Source: JBEIHX01 sp040381075 (GTDB lineage: Bacteria; Pseudomonadota; Alphaproteobacteria; Caulobacterales; Aquidulcibacteraceae). Taken from it: a DNA stretch of 64,000 nucleotides. The DNA lies in the NCBI GenBank assembly GCA_040381075.1, contig JBEIHX010000002.1, forward strand, positions 181,834 through 245,833, written 5' to 3'. The notes below the pieces were generated by a model. That model made no database searches and was not told where the DNA came from. It saw only the letters and a program-made list of their open reading frames with translations. This document shows positions 42,976 through 52,549 of the stretch, one piece after another (position 1 is the stretch's first letter; the number at the start of each line of letters is the position of its first letter). The position numbers and the translations under genes are program-made.

Positions 42976-45300
42976 ATGCAGATCGTTCAGCACAAGACCA
43001 CTCATGTATTGTTCACCGTCGCAGGCGCCCTGTCGGCAGCGGCCGCCTCCATGACGCTGTTCGCCGCACCGGCGTTGGCCCAGCAGGCCGCAGCTGAGGA
43101 CAATGGAGTTATCATCGTCACAGCCCAAAAGCGGGAAGAGAACCTGCAGACGGTGCCGGCCGCTGTGTCGGTCATATCCGCTGATCTCATTGAGCGCTCG
43201 GGTGCGGTCAATATCGAAGGCCTCCAATCGGCGATCCCGACCCTCAATTTCCGGAAGGGCGGCACAACGCTGAATTCCTCACTGTTCCTGCGCGGTGTCG
43301 GCACCATCAATTTTTCCATCGCAGCCGAGCCGTCCGTATCGACGGTTCTGGATGGCGTCGTCTACGCGCGCTCGGGCGAAGCGTTCGGCGACCTGGTCGA
43401 CATCGAGCGCATTGAGGTGCTGCGCGGCCCTCAGGGCACCCTCTTCGGCAAGAACGCATCAGCAGGCGTCGTCAATGTCGTATCGAAGCGGCCTGGAAGC
43501 ACGTTCGGTGTTGAAGCCGAGCTGTCTGCCTTCACCGACAACGAATACAAGGCGAAGGCGTCGGTCGATGCGCCCCTGTCGCCGACCCTGCGCACCCGTT
43601 TGACCGCGTTCGCCGGCAGCTATGGCGGCAACATCGAAAACATTACGACCGGAAAGAGCATCAATGGCTATGACCGGTGGGGCCTGCGCGGGATTGCAGT
43701 GTGGGATGCAAGCGAGAAGCTGCAGGTCACCGTCATCGGCGACTATCGAAAGGCGGACGACAATTGCTGCGCGGAAGTGATCGGGACAGCGCCATCGGGT
43801 GCGAACGGGGCGGCGCTCACGGGCCTGCTTGCGGGTGTGCGGTTCCAGGGCGATGAAACCCGCCAGGTGCGCCATAACCTGGTCACGAAAACAGAAGAGA
43901 CCTCGTGGGGGCTGTCGGCGCAGGCTGACTATGAGTGGCGCAACCATACCCTCACGTCGATCACAGCCTACCGCTCCTGGGACAACACAGAAGTGCGGGA
44001 GGGCGATTGGCTGGACCGCGCCGCCGCTTATGTGGGCACCGGATTTGCGCAACTTCATGACAGGGGCCCGCAGGAATCCACCACGCTGACGCAGGAGTTC
44101 CGGATCACCTCACCTGCCGGAGAGCGTCTGGAATATGTCGGCGGTCTGTTCTACTACCGCGCAGAAGCAGAGCGCACCTTCCGTCGTGACGTTACGTCGT
44201 GCACGGCCTCGACGCTGGCGATCGATGCGACGGGCCAGCGTCCGTGCACGCCGGCGGCCTCAACCATCGTATCGGCTTTCAGCCAGGCCAATTTTGGGTC
44301 AACCTTTGAGAACTGGGCCGCCTACGGTCAGGGCAGCTTTGCGCTCAGCGATACGTTCAAACTCATCGCAGGTCTGCGCTACACCAGCGACAAGCTCGAC
44401 TACTTCCACAACCGCATTCCTTCGGCGATCGCGGGCCTGCCCGGCATACGCACCGACACCACGGGCTTTACGGGTAATACAGACGAAACAAACCTGTCCG
44501 GCAAAGTCGGCGCACAGTGGCAGGCCACTGACGATATAATGGCGTACGCGACCTATTCGCGTGGCTACAAAGGCCCTGCCTTCAACGTCTTCTTCAACAT
44601 GAACCCAACCCAACGCAACGTGATCGAAGCCGAGACGGCGGACGCGTATGAGGCAGGGCTCAAGACGGCATGGTTTGATAACCGCCTCATCGCCAACGTC
44701 GCCGCTTACTATGCGCGTTACGAAAACTTCCAGGCGAACAATTTCGACGTGCTGAACGGCGTCGTCATCACGCGCCTGACGAATGCGGGCGAGGTGTCGA
44801 CCAAGGGCGCTGAACTTGACTTCTCCCTGCGCCCCGGCGCCGGTTGGACGATCAATGGCGGTCTGGCCTACACGGATGCTCAGATTGAGACGTTCCGCGA
44901 CGCAGCAGGCGTCATCACAGCCGCGCGCAAGGGCGAACCGCTGCCCCTCGCGCCCGACTGGAAAGGCACATTGGGCGTCGAGTACTTCCTGCCGCTTGGC
45001 GAAGGCGTGCCCTTTGATCTGCGCTTTAACACGCAGTACGCCTACACCTCAGACCAGAACTCCGACCTTGGGCGCAACCCGCTCCTGCAGATCGGCGCAA
45101 CGGGCATCTGGGACGCATCGCTCGCTTTGGTGGACAGAAACGAGCGCTATACGCTCACATTCATCGCCAAGAACCTTACGGACCAAAGCTACACCTCGCT
45201 GATCACGCCGGGCGGACCTGGTGGGTCGCTGCGCTATCTGATCCCGCGTGAAGCCGACAGCTATGTGGGCGTGGCGCTCCGCACCAAGCTCGGCGAATGA
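42976..45300 (+). CDS. TonB-dependent outer membrane receptor
   Basis: 774 residues. Signal peptide about 1-36 (FTVAGALSAAAASMTLFAAP ... ALAQ), TonB box/plug start GVIIVTAQKREENLQTVP, plug motif IEVLRGPQGTLFGKNASAGV, then a 22-strand barrel ending FIAKNLTDQSYTS ... VGVALRTKLGE. It takes up a large or scarce nutrient through the outer membrane with TonB energy. RBS GGGGGAGAG before ATG 42976. Its stop overlaps the start of an SsuA-like gene (ATGA), which hints at a sulfonate-like or aromatic substrate. The 268-base leader shows no riboswitch I can recognise. Confidence 0.93.
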   Translation: MQIVQHKTTHVLFTVAGALSAAAASMTLFAAPALAQQAAAEDNGVIIVTAQKREENLQTVPAAVSVISADLIERSGAVNIEGLQSAIPTLNFRKGGTTLNSSLFLRGVGTINFSIAAEPSVSTVLDGVVYARSGEAFGDLVDIERIEVLRGPQGTLFGKNASAGVVNVVSKRPGSTFGVEAELSAFTDNEYKAKASVDAPLSPTLRTRLTAFAGSYGGNIENITTGKSINGYDRWGLRGIAVWDASEKLQVTVIGDYRKADDNCCAEVIGTAPSGANGAALTGLLAGVRFQGDETRQVRHNLVTKTEETSWGLSAQADYEWRNHTLTSITAYRSWDNTEVREGDWLDRAAAYVGTGFAQLHDRGPQESTTLTQEFRITSPAGERLEYVGGLFYYRAEAERTFRRDVTSCTASTLAIDATGQRPCTPAASTIVSAFSQANFGSTFENWAAYGQGSFALSDTFKLIAGLRYTSDKLDYFHNRIPSAIAGLPGIRTDTTGFTGNTDETNLSGKVGAQWQATDDIMAYATYSRGYKGPAFNVFFNMNPTQRNVIEAETADAYEAGLKTAWFDNRLIANVAAYYARYENFQANNFDVLNGVVITRLTNAGEVSTKGAELDFSLRPGAGWTINGGLAYTDAQIETFRDAAGVITAARKGEPLPLAPDWKGTLGVEYFLPLGEGVPFDLRFNTQYAYTSDQNSDLGRNPLLQIGATGIWDASLALVDRNERYTLTFIAKNLTDQSYTSLITPGGPGGSLRYLIPREADSYVGVALRTKLGE

Positions 45301-46274
45301 CCTTGCAAGGGCGCGACGCCGCGCTGACGCGCCGGCGGGCTTTGCTCGCCGGCGCCGCCCTGCTGACGACAGCGGCCTGCGCCAAGGCCCGGCCGCAGAC
45401 TGATCTGGTGCGGATCGGCTATCAGAAGAACGGCGTGCTGCTGCTGGCCAAACAGCGCGGCGGCATCATCGCTGCGCTGTCCAGGGCAGGGGTCAGGCGG
45501 GTGGACTGGGTCGAGTTCCAATCGGGTCCGCCACTTCTGGAAGCGCTTGCGATCGGATCGATTGACATGGGCTCTTCTGGCGACACGCCGCCGATCTTCG
45601 CGCAAGCGGGCGGTGCGCCCATTGTCTATGTCGCAGCCCAACGCCTGTCCGGCGCCGCCGGCGGCGTGCTGACGCCAGCCGGCTCGTCGTTGCAGAGCCT
45701 GAACGACCTCAAAGGAAGAAAACTGTGCTTCACTCGCGGATCGAGTGCGCACAACTCGGCGATCGTCGCCCTGGAAAGCGTAGGCCTGACGCTTGACGAT
45801 GTTGAGCAGGTCAATCTCAGTCCGGCTGACGCGGCGGCCGCTTTCAGTCAAGGCGGCATCGATGGCTGGGTGATATGGGATCCATACTACACCCTTGCGA
45901 TCCGCGATCAGAATGCCCGTGCCCTTGTGACGCTGGCTCAGCTCGGCGGCGGACAGGCTTTCTTTTTCGCCAACCGGACGTTCGCGGCTGAGCGTGCAGA
46001 CACAGTGCGCGCAGTGTTGGATTTCCTTCGCGCCGAGGGACGCTGGGCCGAAGCCAACCGCGACGCAGCCGCCGAAATCATCGCCCGCGAGACCAACATG
46101 TCGCTGGATCTGATCAAGGACACGACACAGCGGGCGGATTTTGCCATCGGCCCCATGACGCCTGACGCAATTGCGATGCAGCAGACAGTGGCGGATCGTT
46201 TCGCCACCCAGGGCGTCATCCCGAGTTCCATCAAAATTGCGGACGCAACCTGGACAGGTTGGAGCCCGGCCTGA
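45297..46274 (+). CDS. SsuA-like ABC substrate-binding lipoprotein (sulfonate/nitrate/taurine type)
   Basis: 325 residues. Signal TRRRALLAGAALLTTAAC has a lipobox (TAAC) and an arginine-rich n-region. The NMT1/SsuA fold shows RIGYQKNGVLLLAKQRGGII, SGPPLLEALAIGSIDMGSSGD (the G-S-G-D substrate loop), KGRKLCFTRGSSAHNSAIVA and DGWVIWDPYYTLAI. It should bind an aliphatic sulfonate or analogue in the periplasm. No SsuB ATPase or SsuC permease follows; the next gene is on the other strand. Coupled to the TonB receptor by an ATGA overlap. Confidence 0.88.
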   Translation: MTLQGRDAALTRRRALLAGAALLTTAACAKARPQTDLVRIGYQKNGVLLLAKQRGGIIAALSRAGVRRVDWVEFQSGPPLLEALAIGSIDMGSSGDTPPIFAQAGGAPIVYVAAQRLSGAAGGVLTPAGSSLQSLNDLKGRKLCFTRGSSAHNSAIVALESVGLTLDDVEQVNLSPADAAAAFSQGGIDGWVIWDPYYTLAIRDQNARALVTLAQLGGGQAFFFANRTFAAERADTVRAVLDFLRAEGRWAEANRDAAAEIIARETNMSLDLIKDTTQRADFAIGPMTPDAIAMQQTVADRFATQGVIPSSIKIADATWTGWSPA

Positions 46275-46307
46275 CCCCAGACCCCAAACAGATGTCAGGG
46301 GCGGTCA

Positions 46308-47144
46308 TCACGCATCGCCGCCGTCGCGCTCGGTGAAGCGGTCAAGCGCAGCTGAAACCTCGCCAGCCCGCTCCAGCGCAACTTCGCGGATGTCTTGCCC
46401 GTGGGTGAATACATAGAATTCGCCCGCCGCCAATTGCTCATGGATCCGGCGCGCCGCGAGGTCAGGAGCGAGACCGGAAGCCGCGAACTCAGCAGGAGCA
46501 GACGTCAGTGCGCGTGGCCCGCCGAAACGCGCCGGTCGCGCGCGCGCGCTGTTCCAGATGGCGGTTGCGACGAGCCCCGGGCAGATCAGGCTCACACCTA
46601 GCGCGGTTTCGGCGAGATCGCGCCGCAGGCCGGCCGCCAATCCGTGCACGGCATGCTTCGAGGCTGTATACGCCGTTGCGAGACCGCCACGGCTGGGAAG
46701 TCCGAACGCGTGCTCCGACCCTGTGAGCGCGATGCGGCTGGGCCTCGCTTGCGCCAGCATTCGCGGCGCAAAGGCGCGCACCCCATGGAACAGGCCGCTG
46801 ACGTTGACTGCAAAGACCCAATCGAAGTTCTGCGGCCTCATCAAGGGCAGCGCTCCGCCAGCGCCCACGCCAGCGTTCAGAACGACCAGACGTACATCAC
46901 CAAGACTGGCGAAGGCCGCATCTGCGAGTTGATCAGCATCACCGGGGTTACTGGCGTCATAGGCCATCGCGAAGGCCTCCGCTCCCTGCGAACGGATCTC
47001 TTCCGCAGCGGCAAACGCACCGTCTGCATCAACATCCGCCAGCATGACCCTGGTCCCGGCGCGGGCGAGCTCTGCCGCCAACGCCCTGCCGATTCCGGAG
47101 GCGGCGCCAGTGATTACTGCTGTGGCGAAGGCTGGCGCGCTCAC
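46308..47144 (-). CDS. SDR-family oxidoreductase
   Basis: 278 residues: FATAVITGAASGIGRALAAE (cofactor loop), LVVLNAGVGAGGALPL (NAG), SRIALTGSEHAFGLPSRGGL (Ser) and TAYTASKHAVHGL (Tyr-x3-Lys), then CPGLVATAIWNSAR. Probably NADP-linked; substrate unknown. The GTG start overlaps the DUF4253 stop (GTGA), so the two are co-translated. Confidence 0.9.
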   Translation of the reverse strand: MSAPAFATAVITGAASGIGRALAAELARAGTRVMLADVDADGAFAAAEEIRSQGAEAFAMAYDASNPGDADQLADAAFASLGDVRLVVLNAGVGAGGALPLMRPQNFDWVFAVNVSGLFHGVRAFAPRMLAQARPSRIALTGSEHAFGLPSRGGLATAYTASKHAVHGLAAGLRRDLAETALGVSLICPGLVATAIWNSARARPARFGGPRALTSAPAEFAASGLAPDLAARRIHEQLAAGEFYVFTHGQDIREVALERAGEVSAALDRFTERDGGDA

Positions 47145-48070
47145 TCCTCGTCTGCACCCTCGTCTTCGAAGCCGTAGTCCCAGTCCCACCAGAAGAACCA
47201 ATGGGTTTGCCCGATTAACTGTCGCGCAAGATCGTCCAGGGATGTCGTCAATTCGCCGATAAGTTCCGGACAGTAGAGCTCAAATTCCTGTGCAAGCTCA
47301 TAGGCTTCTTCAAAGGATTGAGGCGGATCGGCGACCTCAGCCTCCAGAGAATCACCGGTGATTGCGGTAATCGTGGCGCCGAAGCGCTGCGCCCACCGCC
47401 GCCAGATGGCCACATGCTCCGCTGGGTAGGGCGATTCGCCCCAGCCGCCGAAACGCAACAGACCCGGCGCCTCGAAATTTTTGTCCGTAGGCAAAATACA
47501 AATCGCGACGACCTTGACCGGCTCGCCTGTCTCGGGATCAAGGTGGGAAACGAGTTCGCGCGGCATGCCAGGAGGCCCCCCCGCATCATCGTCTTGTCCC
47601 TGGTCGCCGTCGTCAAACACATCGGCGTCCCCGTCTTCATCCCATGCATCCGCATCAAGATCGACGGCGAGCCGGTCCATCAACGAGGGACTCATTGCAG
47701 CACTGGCTTCAAAGAACTCACGTCGCGCGGCGAACCAGTCTTCAACGTCAAGATCCTGCGCGACCTGCAGGATCTCATCGACCTCCCGGGCTTCGCGCTG
47801 AGGAGCGCGGCTGGCGTCGTATCGCTGGAATGCTTCGATCGCTTCCCTAGTAAACACGTCGGCGGCGACGCCCAGACCCTCCCGCAGCTCCTGAAGCGCT
47901 TCCGCAGGTGGTTGCTCGTCCACCGGAGCTGCCTCGAACACTTCTTTGACAACCGCCGCGTTTTGCGGGTCGCCAAGCAGGATCGCCGTCCTGCCTGGAC
48001 CGGACAGTGCTGTCACCTGCTTTGCGGCGGCATGACCCGGCGCAGTGACGATACGGTATGGAAACGCCAT
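47141..48070 (-). CDS. DUF4253 domain-containing protein
   Basis: 309 residues. The C-terminal third is DUF4253: LLRFGGWGESPYPAEHVAIW, RRWAQRFGATITAITGDSLE, QSFEEAYELAQEFELYCPEL. The middle has an acidic low-complexity stretch (DADAWDEDGDADVFDDGDQG). It ends with an aromatic/acidic tail. Function unknown; no signal peptide or membrane helix. Confidence 0.82.
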   Translation of the reverse strand: MAFPYRIVTAPGHAAAKQVTALSGPGRTAILLGDPQNAAVVKEVFEAAPVDEQPPAEALQELREGLGVAADVFTREAIEAFQRYDASRAPQREAREVDEILQVAQDLDVEDWFAARREFFEASAAMSPSLMDRLAVDLDADAWDEDGDADVFDDGDQGQDDDAGGPPGMPRELVSHLDPETGEPVKVVAICILPTDKNFEAPGLLRFGGWGESPYPAEHVAIWRRWAQRFGATITAITGDSLEAEVADPPQSFEEAYELAQEFELYCPELIGELTTSLDDLARQLIGQTHWFFWWDWDYGFEDEGADEE

Positions 48071-48805
48071 AACAGCTCCTGGACGTGACTCTCAGGCTTC
48101 CCGTGACACACCCTGCGGGCGTGCGCCAGCCGGCGCCATGGCATTTCACTGGTTTCGCATAAGCCGCCGACAGCGAGGGGGCGTACGCGCAGTCCAGGCG
48201 TGGCGGCCGAGGCCTCCGCCCAAGCGGCCGGGATCAGCCGCCCATTCTGCTGCGACAGCCCCGCGCACACTGACGGTCGCGCCCCAGGCTGCAGTCAGTC
48301 GCGCTCATGCAGCGGGGGCGCGAACGGGCCGATGCCCCTTACACAGCCTATGACTTGGCCTGATGTGAGATCTCCGGCATGACCTCGCCGCAGCCGGGCC
48401 CGGCTTCGGCTGCGATGATGGGAGTCTCTTGAAAAAAGGCCTGCGCTGCTTCCCGCGCCGCCAAGCCTGCCCGCAGAGGTGCGTCCCTGTCATCCAACCC
48501 ATCCGGCCGGCGCCCGGCCCAAGGCTTCCCGACAGCTTCGCCGTGCAACATCCGCGCGCGCCCATGACCATGAGGGCGTTACACGCGCAGCACCACGCAC
48601 CGGCGTGATCAAACCGGCCGCGGCACTGATCTCATCAGGTCGCAGCGCTTCGCCGGTGAGCGCCGGTATGCAGCAGATCCATTCCCGGGCACTGCAGCCA
48701 TACCTCCGACGCCTCACTGGGGAGGAAGACTGTGTAGGCACGCGGCAGCGTGGATCTCATGACCGCAAGGCGTCGTGGCGCATCAGGCAGCGCGACCCTG
48801 CAGAC
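48071..48805. other. 735-base region without a supported gene
   Basis: Between the DUF4253 start and the ssb stop. Frames are open on both strands, but none has a convincing RBS, composition or family resemblance. I see no RNA gene or repeat. The DUF4253 promoter should lie near its left end. Confidence 0.4.
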
Positions 48806-49309
48806 TTAGAACGGAATTTCATCATCCAGATCTGCACTGAAGTCCTCTTTGGGGCGACCACGCGGAGATGCATCCGCGACGCGCGCAGAAGCACGGGAAG
48901 CTCCAAAGTCTTCCTCCACCCCGGCATAACCGCCGCCCTCCCCGCCGCCCGCGCCCGACCTGCCGTCAAGCATCGTCAGCTCTCCCCGGAACTTCTGCAG
49001 CACAACCTCGGTGGAATATCGCTCCTGCCCGGCCTGATCGGTCCACTTGCGGGTCTGCAGAGCGCCTTCCAGGTACACTTTTGAGCCCTTGCGCAGATAT
49101 TGCTCTGCGACCTTCACAAGGTTCTCGTTGAAGATGACGACCTGGTGCCACTCGGTCTTTTCCTTGCGCTCGCCGCTCTGGCGATCGCGCCACGTTTCTG
49201 AGGTGGCGATGCGAAGATTGGCGACCCGGTCACCGCTATTGAGCTGCTTGATCTCGGGATCCCGTCCGAGATTACCCACCAGAATGACTTTATTGACGCT
49301 GCCCGCCAT
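48806..49309 (-). CDS. ssb: single-stranded DNA-binding protein
   Basis: 167 residues starting MAGSVNKVILVGNLGRDPEI. The OB fold follows (VANLRIATSETWRDRQSGER, KTEWHQVVIFNENLVKVAEQ, YLRKGSKVYLEGALQTRKW), then a Gly-rich linker and the acidic tip SADLDDEIPF that recruits repair proteins. It coats ssDNA in replication and repair. ssb divergent from uvrA is a common proteobacterial arrangement; here both face LexA boxes. Confidence 0.97.
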   Translation of the reverse strand: MAGSVNKVILVGNLGRDPEIKQLNSGDRVANLRIATSETWRDRQSGERKEKTEWHQVVIFNENLVKVAEQYLRKGSKVYLEGALQTRKWTDQAGQERYSTEVVLQKFRGELTMLDGRSGAGGGEGGGYAGVEEDFGASRASARVADASPRGRPKEDFSADLDDEIPF

Positions 49310-49448
49310 CACCAAGTTCCCCGTCCGGCGCGACGATGTCGCGCATGTCAACCCAGAGCGCCATCCTAACCGACTGCCGCCCCGCCCCCAAGCGCTCCAC
49401 GCCCTTCCAGTCGCCGGAACTCGCCCAAAGACGGGGATAACCTAACAT

Positions 49449-49463
49449 GTTCTCTTTTTGTTC
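49449..49463. promoter_or_regulatory. LexA box, ssb/uvrA intergenic region
   Basis: GTTC-TCTTTTT-GTTC, an exact GTTC-N7-GTTC direct repeat, 140 bases upstream of the ssb ATG and 180 before uvrA. Its spacer differs in one base from the boxes before the small membrane protein. Confidence 0.85.
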
Positions 49464-49549
49464 GCAACACGTGCGCCAGGTATTGCCGAAGTGTCGCAGT
49501 CTTTGAGTTACGCGCTGCGCTACTGCGCCGCGACGCACGAAACACATTA

Positions 49550-49564
49550 TGTTCCCGTCACGTT
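49550..49564. promoter_or_regulatory. second LexA box, proximal to uvrA
   Basis: GTTC-CCGTCAC-GTTC, again with a 7-base spacer, 79 bases upstream of the uvrA ATG. The pair suggests one box per divergent promoter. The spacer is less T-rich than in the first box, so this one may bind more weakly. Confidence 0.75.
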
Positions 49565-49642
49565 CCGGTAACGAAACCGGCGCGCCGAGCTAGATGAAGG
49601 ACGAGACAAGAACAGGCGAGCCCAGACAAGGACAGGCGACCA

Positions 49643-52540
49643 ATGAGCGAATTGAATGTGATACGGGTTCGCGGGGCTCGCGAGCACAACCTCAAAGGCG
49701 TCAACGTGGACATTCCGCGGGGGAAGCTGGTCGTCCTGACTGGGCTCTCCGGTTCGGGAAAGTCATCACTAGCCTTCGACACCATCTATGCCGAAGGGCA
49801 GCGGCGGTACGTGGAGAGCCTTTCCTCCTATGCGCGTCAGTTCCTGGAATTGATGGCCAAGCCCGACGTCGACTCCATCGAGGGGCTGTCGCCTGCCATC
49901 TCGATCGAACAGAAGACAACATCAAAGAACCCGCGCTCAACCGTCGGAACGGTGACGGAAATCTATGATTATATGCGCCTCCTGTGGGCCAGGGCAGGGG
50001 TCCCATACTCGCCCGCAACCGGCTTGCCGATCGAGAGCCAGACCGTCTCGCAAATGGTTGACATTGTGATGGGACTTCCGCCGGGCGCTCGACTTTTCAT
50101 CCTTGCCCCAATTGTCCGTGGGCGAAAGGGCGAATACCGCAAAGAACTCGCTGAGCTTTTGAAAAAAGGGTATCAGAGGGTCAAGATCGACAATGTATTT
50201 CATGAGCTGGAAGCCGCTCCGGCGCTTGACAAGAAATTCAAGCATGACATCGATGTCGTTGTTGACAGGATTGTTGTGAAAGCCGGCATTGAAGGGCGTC
50301 TTGCGGAGAGCCTCGAGCAATCCCTTCGACTTTCGGATGGCCTCGCGATCGCGGAATTCGCGGACGAAAAGGATGAGCAAGGCTTCCCGCGACGTGTTTT
50401 GTTTTCCGAAAAGTTCGCCTGCCCCGTCTCAGGCTTCACCATCCCGGAGATCGAGCCGCGCCTGTTCTCCTTCAACAATCCACACGGCGCCTGCCCAACG
50501 TGTGACGGTCTTGGCCTGCAGCTGAAATTCGATCCGGAAATGGTCGTTCCGGAAGCGGACAAGAGCCTGCGCGATGGCGCCATAGCTCCATGGTCGCGCG
50601 GCCCAGCGCCCTCCCCGCTGTACGCCCAGACTCTTGAGAACATCGTCAGGCACTTCAAGGCAAGCTTTACGCAGCCCTGGGCAAAACTTCCAGCAAAGGT
50701 GCGGGAAGCCATTCTCCATGGTACGGACGAAGCCATACGGTTTGTCTATGACGATGGCGTACGGCGATATGAGACCACGAAGGCTTTCGAAGGAGTCATT
50801 CCGAATCTTGAGAGACGCTGGCGCGAGACGGACTCTGCGTGGGTGCGCGAAGAGCTTGGGAAGTATCAAAGCGAAGCGAAATGCCCGGAATGCGCAGGCG
50901 CGCGGCTCAAACCTGAAGCTCTTTCGGTCAAGATAGCCGGGCAGGACATCTCTCAGACCAGCGGGCTTTCGATTCGCGCGGCGCGGGAGTGGTTTCAGGC
51001 GGTCGCGAAATCCCTGTCGCCCAAACAGCGGGCGATCGCGCAGCGAATCCTGAAGGAGATCAACGACAGACTTAAATTCCTGGTCGACGTTGGCCTGGAC
51101 TACCTCACGCTATCCCGCAGTTCAGGAACGCTATCAGGCGGTGAAAGCCAACGCATTCGCCTCGCCTCCCAGATCGGTTCGGGATTGACCGGGGTGCTGT
51201 ATGTGCTCGATGAACCATCGATTGGCCTCCATCAGCGCGACAACTCCCGGCTTCTGGAGAGCCTCAGGGGGCTGCGCGATCTTGGCAACTCCGTGCTTGT
51301 TGTTGAGCATGATGAAGAGGCGATCCTTACAGCCGATCATGTCATCGACATGGGCCCGGCGGCCGGGATCCATGGGGGAGAGGTAATCGCGCAGGGCGCG
51401 CCCGAGGATGTCATGCGCGCGGCCAAGAGCATCACTGGCGCATATCTTCGCGGCGAACGGGAAATCGCGATCCCGGAAAAAAGACGCTGGACGGACCCAA
51501 AGAGGCGACTGCGGGTGGTGGGAGCCCGCGGCAACAACCTGAAGAACATCAGCGTCGACATTCCGCTGGGGGTCATGACCTGCATCACGGGTGTGTCGGG
51601 AGGCGGCAAGTCAACGTTCACGATTGAAACGCTTTACCGCGCTGTCGCGCGACGGCTCAACGGAGCGCAGGACCACCCCGCGACTCATGATCGGATCGAA
51701 GGATTGGAGCATCTCGACAAGGTAATCGATATTGATCAGTCCCCGATCGGGCGCACGCCGCGCTCAAACCCGGCGACATATACCGGCGCCTTTACCCCGA
51801 TCCGGGATTGGTTTGCAGGTCTTCCAGAAGCCCAGGCGCGCGGCTACGGCCCTGGACGCTTCTCCTTCAACGTTAAGGGGGGGCGGTGCGAAGCATGCCA
51901 GGGCGACGGAGTCATAAAGATCGAAATGCATTTTCTTCCAGATGTCTACGTGACCTGCGACGCCTGCAAGGGAAAGCGCTACAACCGCGAAACGCTTGAG
52001 ATCCTGTTTCGAGGGAAATCAATTGCAGATGTGCTGGACATGACGGTCGAAGAGGGCGCGCGTTTCTTCTCAGCGGTGCCCTCGATCCGGGAAAAGCTCG
52101 TGACGCTTCAACGGGTGGGGCTCGGCTACGTCAAGATCGGCCAGCAGGCCACAACCCTGTCAGGCGGGGAGGCCCAGCGGGTAAAGCTGTCCAAGGAGCT
52201 CTCACGCAGAGCGACAGGCCGCACACTGTACATCCTGGATGAGCCGACCACAGGGCTCCATTTCGAGGATGTGCGAAAGTTGCTCGAAGTACTTCATGAA
52301 CTTGTCGACAGCGGAAACTCTGTGGTCGTCATCGAGCACAATCTCGACGTGATCAAGACAGCAGACTGGCTGGTGGATCTCGGGCCGGAAGGCGGGGATG
52401 GCGGCGGCGAGATAGTTGCAGAAGGAACGCCGGAGGACGTGGCGAAGGTATCGCGAAGCTGGACGGGGCGTTACCTGAAGGATGTCCTCGACAAACAGCA
52501 CAGGAGGCGCGCCAAGCCCAAGACACGCAAGCGCGCTTGA
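49643..52540 (+). CDS. uvrA: excinuclease ABC subunit A
   Basis: 965 residues. First ATPase: VVLTGLSGSGKSSLAFDTIY (Walker A); second: TCITGVSGGGKSTFTIETLY. Signatures LSGGESQRIRLASQIG and LSGGEAQRVKLSKELS, and two zinc modules (CPVSGFTIPEIEPRLFSFNN with CPTCDGLG; CEACQGDGVIKIEMHF with CDACKGKRYN). UvrA2 scans DNA for bulky lesions and loads UvrB in nucleotide excision repair. The second Walker A has Gly where most have Ser (GVSGSGKST), which should be tolerated. A GA-rich leader with a near-repeat (GACAAGRACAGGCGA twice, about 49592-49638) precedes ATG 49643. Confidence 0.98.
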   Translation: MSELNVIRVRGAREHNLKGVNVDIPRGKLVVLTGLSGSGKSSLAFDTIYAEGQRRYVESLSSYARQFLELMAKPDVDSIEGLSPAISIEQKTTSKNPRSTVGTVTEIYDYMRLLWARAGVPYSPATGLPIESQTVSQMVDIVMGLPPGARLFILAPIVRGRKGEYRKELAELLKKGYQRVKIDNVFHELEAAPALDKKFKHDIDVVVDRIVVKAGIEGRLAESLEQSLRLSDGLAIAEFADEKDEQGFPRRVLFSEKFACPVSGFTIPEIEPRLFSFNNPHGACPTCDGLGLQLKFDPEMVVPEADKSLRDGAIAPWSRGPAPSPLYAQTLENIVRHFKASFTQPWAKLPAKVREAILHGTDEAIRFVYDDGVRRYETTKAFEGVIPNLERRWRETDSAWVREELGKYQSEAKCPECAGARLKPEALSVKIAGQDISQTSGLSIRAAREWFQAVAKSLSPKQRAIAQRILKEINDRLKFLVDVGLDYLTLSRSSGTLSGGESQRIRLASQIGSGLTGVLYVLDEPSIGLHQRDNSRLLESLRGLRDLGNSVLVVEHDEEAILTADHVIDMGPAAGIHGGEVIAQGAPEDVMRAAKSITGAYLRGEREIAIPEKRRWTDPKRRLRVVGARGNNLKNISVDIPLGVMTCITGVSGGGKSTFTIETLYRAVARRLNGAQDHPATHDRIEGLEHLDKVIDIDQSPIGRTPRSNPATYTGAFTPIRDWFAGLPEAQARGYGPGRFSFNVKGGRCEACQGDGVIKIEMHFLPDVYVTCDACKGKRYNRETLEILFRGKSIADVLDMTVEEGARFFSAVPSIREKLVTLQRVGLGYVKIGQQATTLSGGEAQRVKLSKELSRRATGRTLYILDEPTTGLHFEDVRKLLEVLHELVDSGNSVVVIEHNLDVIKTADWLVDLGPEGGDGGGEIVAEGTPEDVAKVSRSWTGRYLKDVLDKQHRRRAKPKTRKRA

Positions 52541-52549
52541 TGGCGATCA

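Noticed and set aside
48071..48805. Several 60-200 codon frames in the gap before ssb
   Set aside because: No ribosome-binding site, hydrophobic pattern or family resemblance; frames overlap on both strands.
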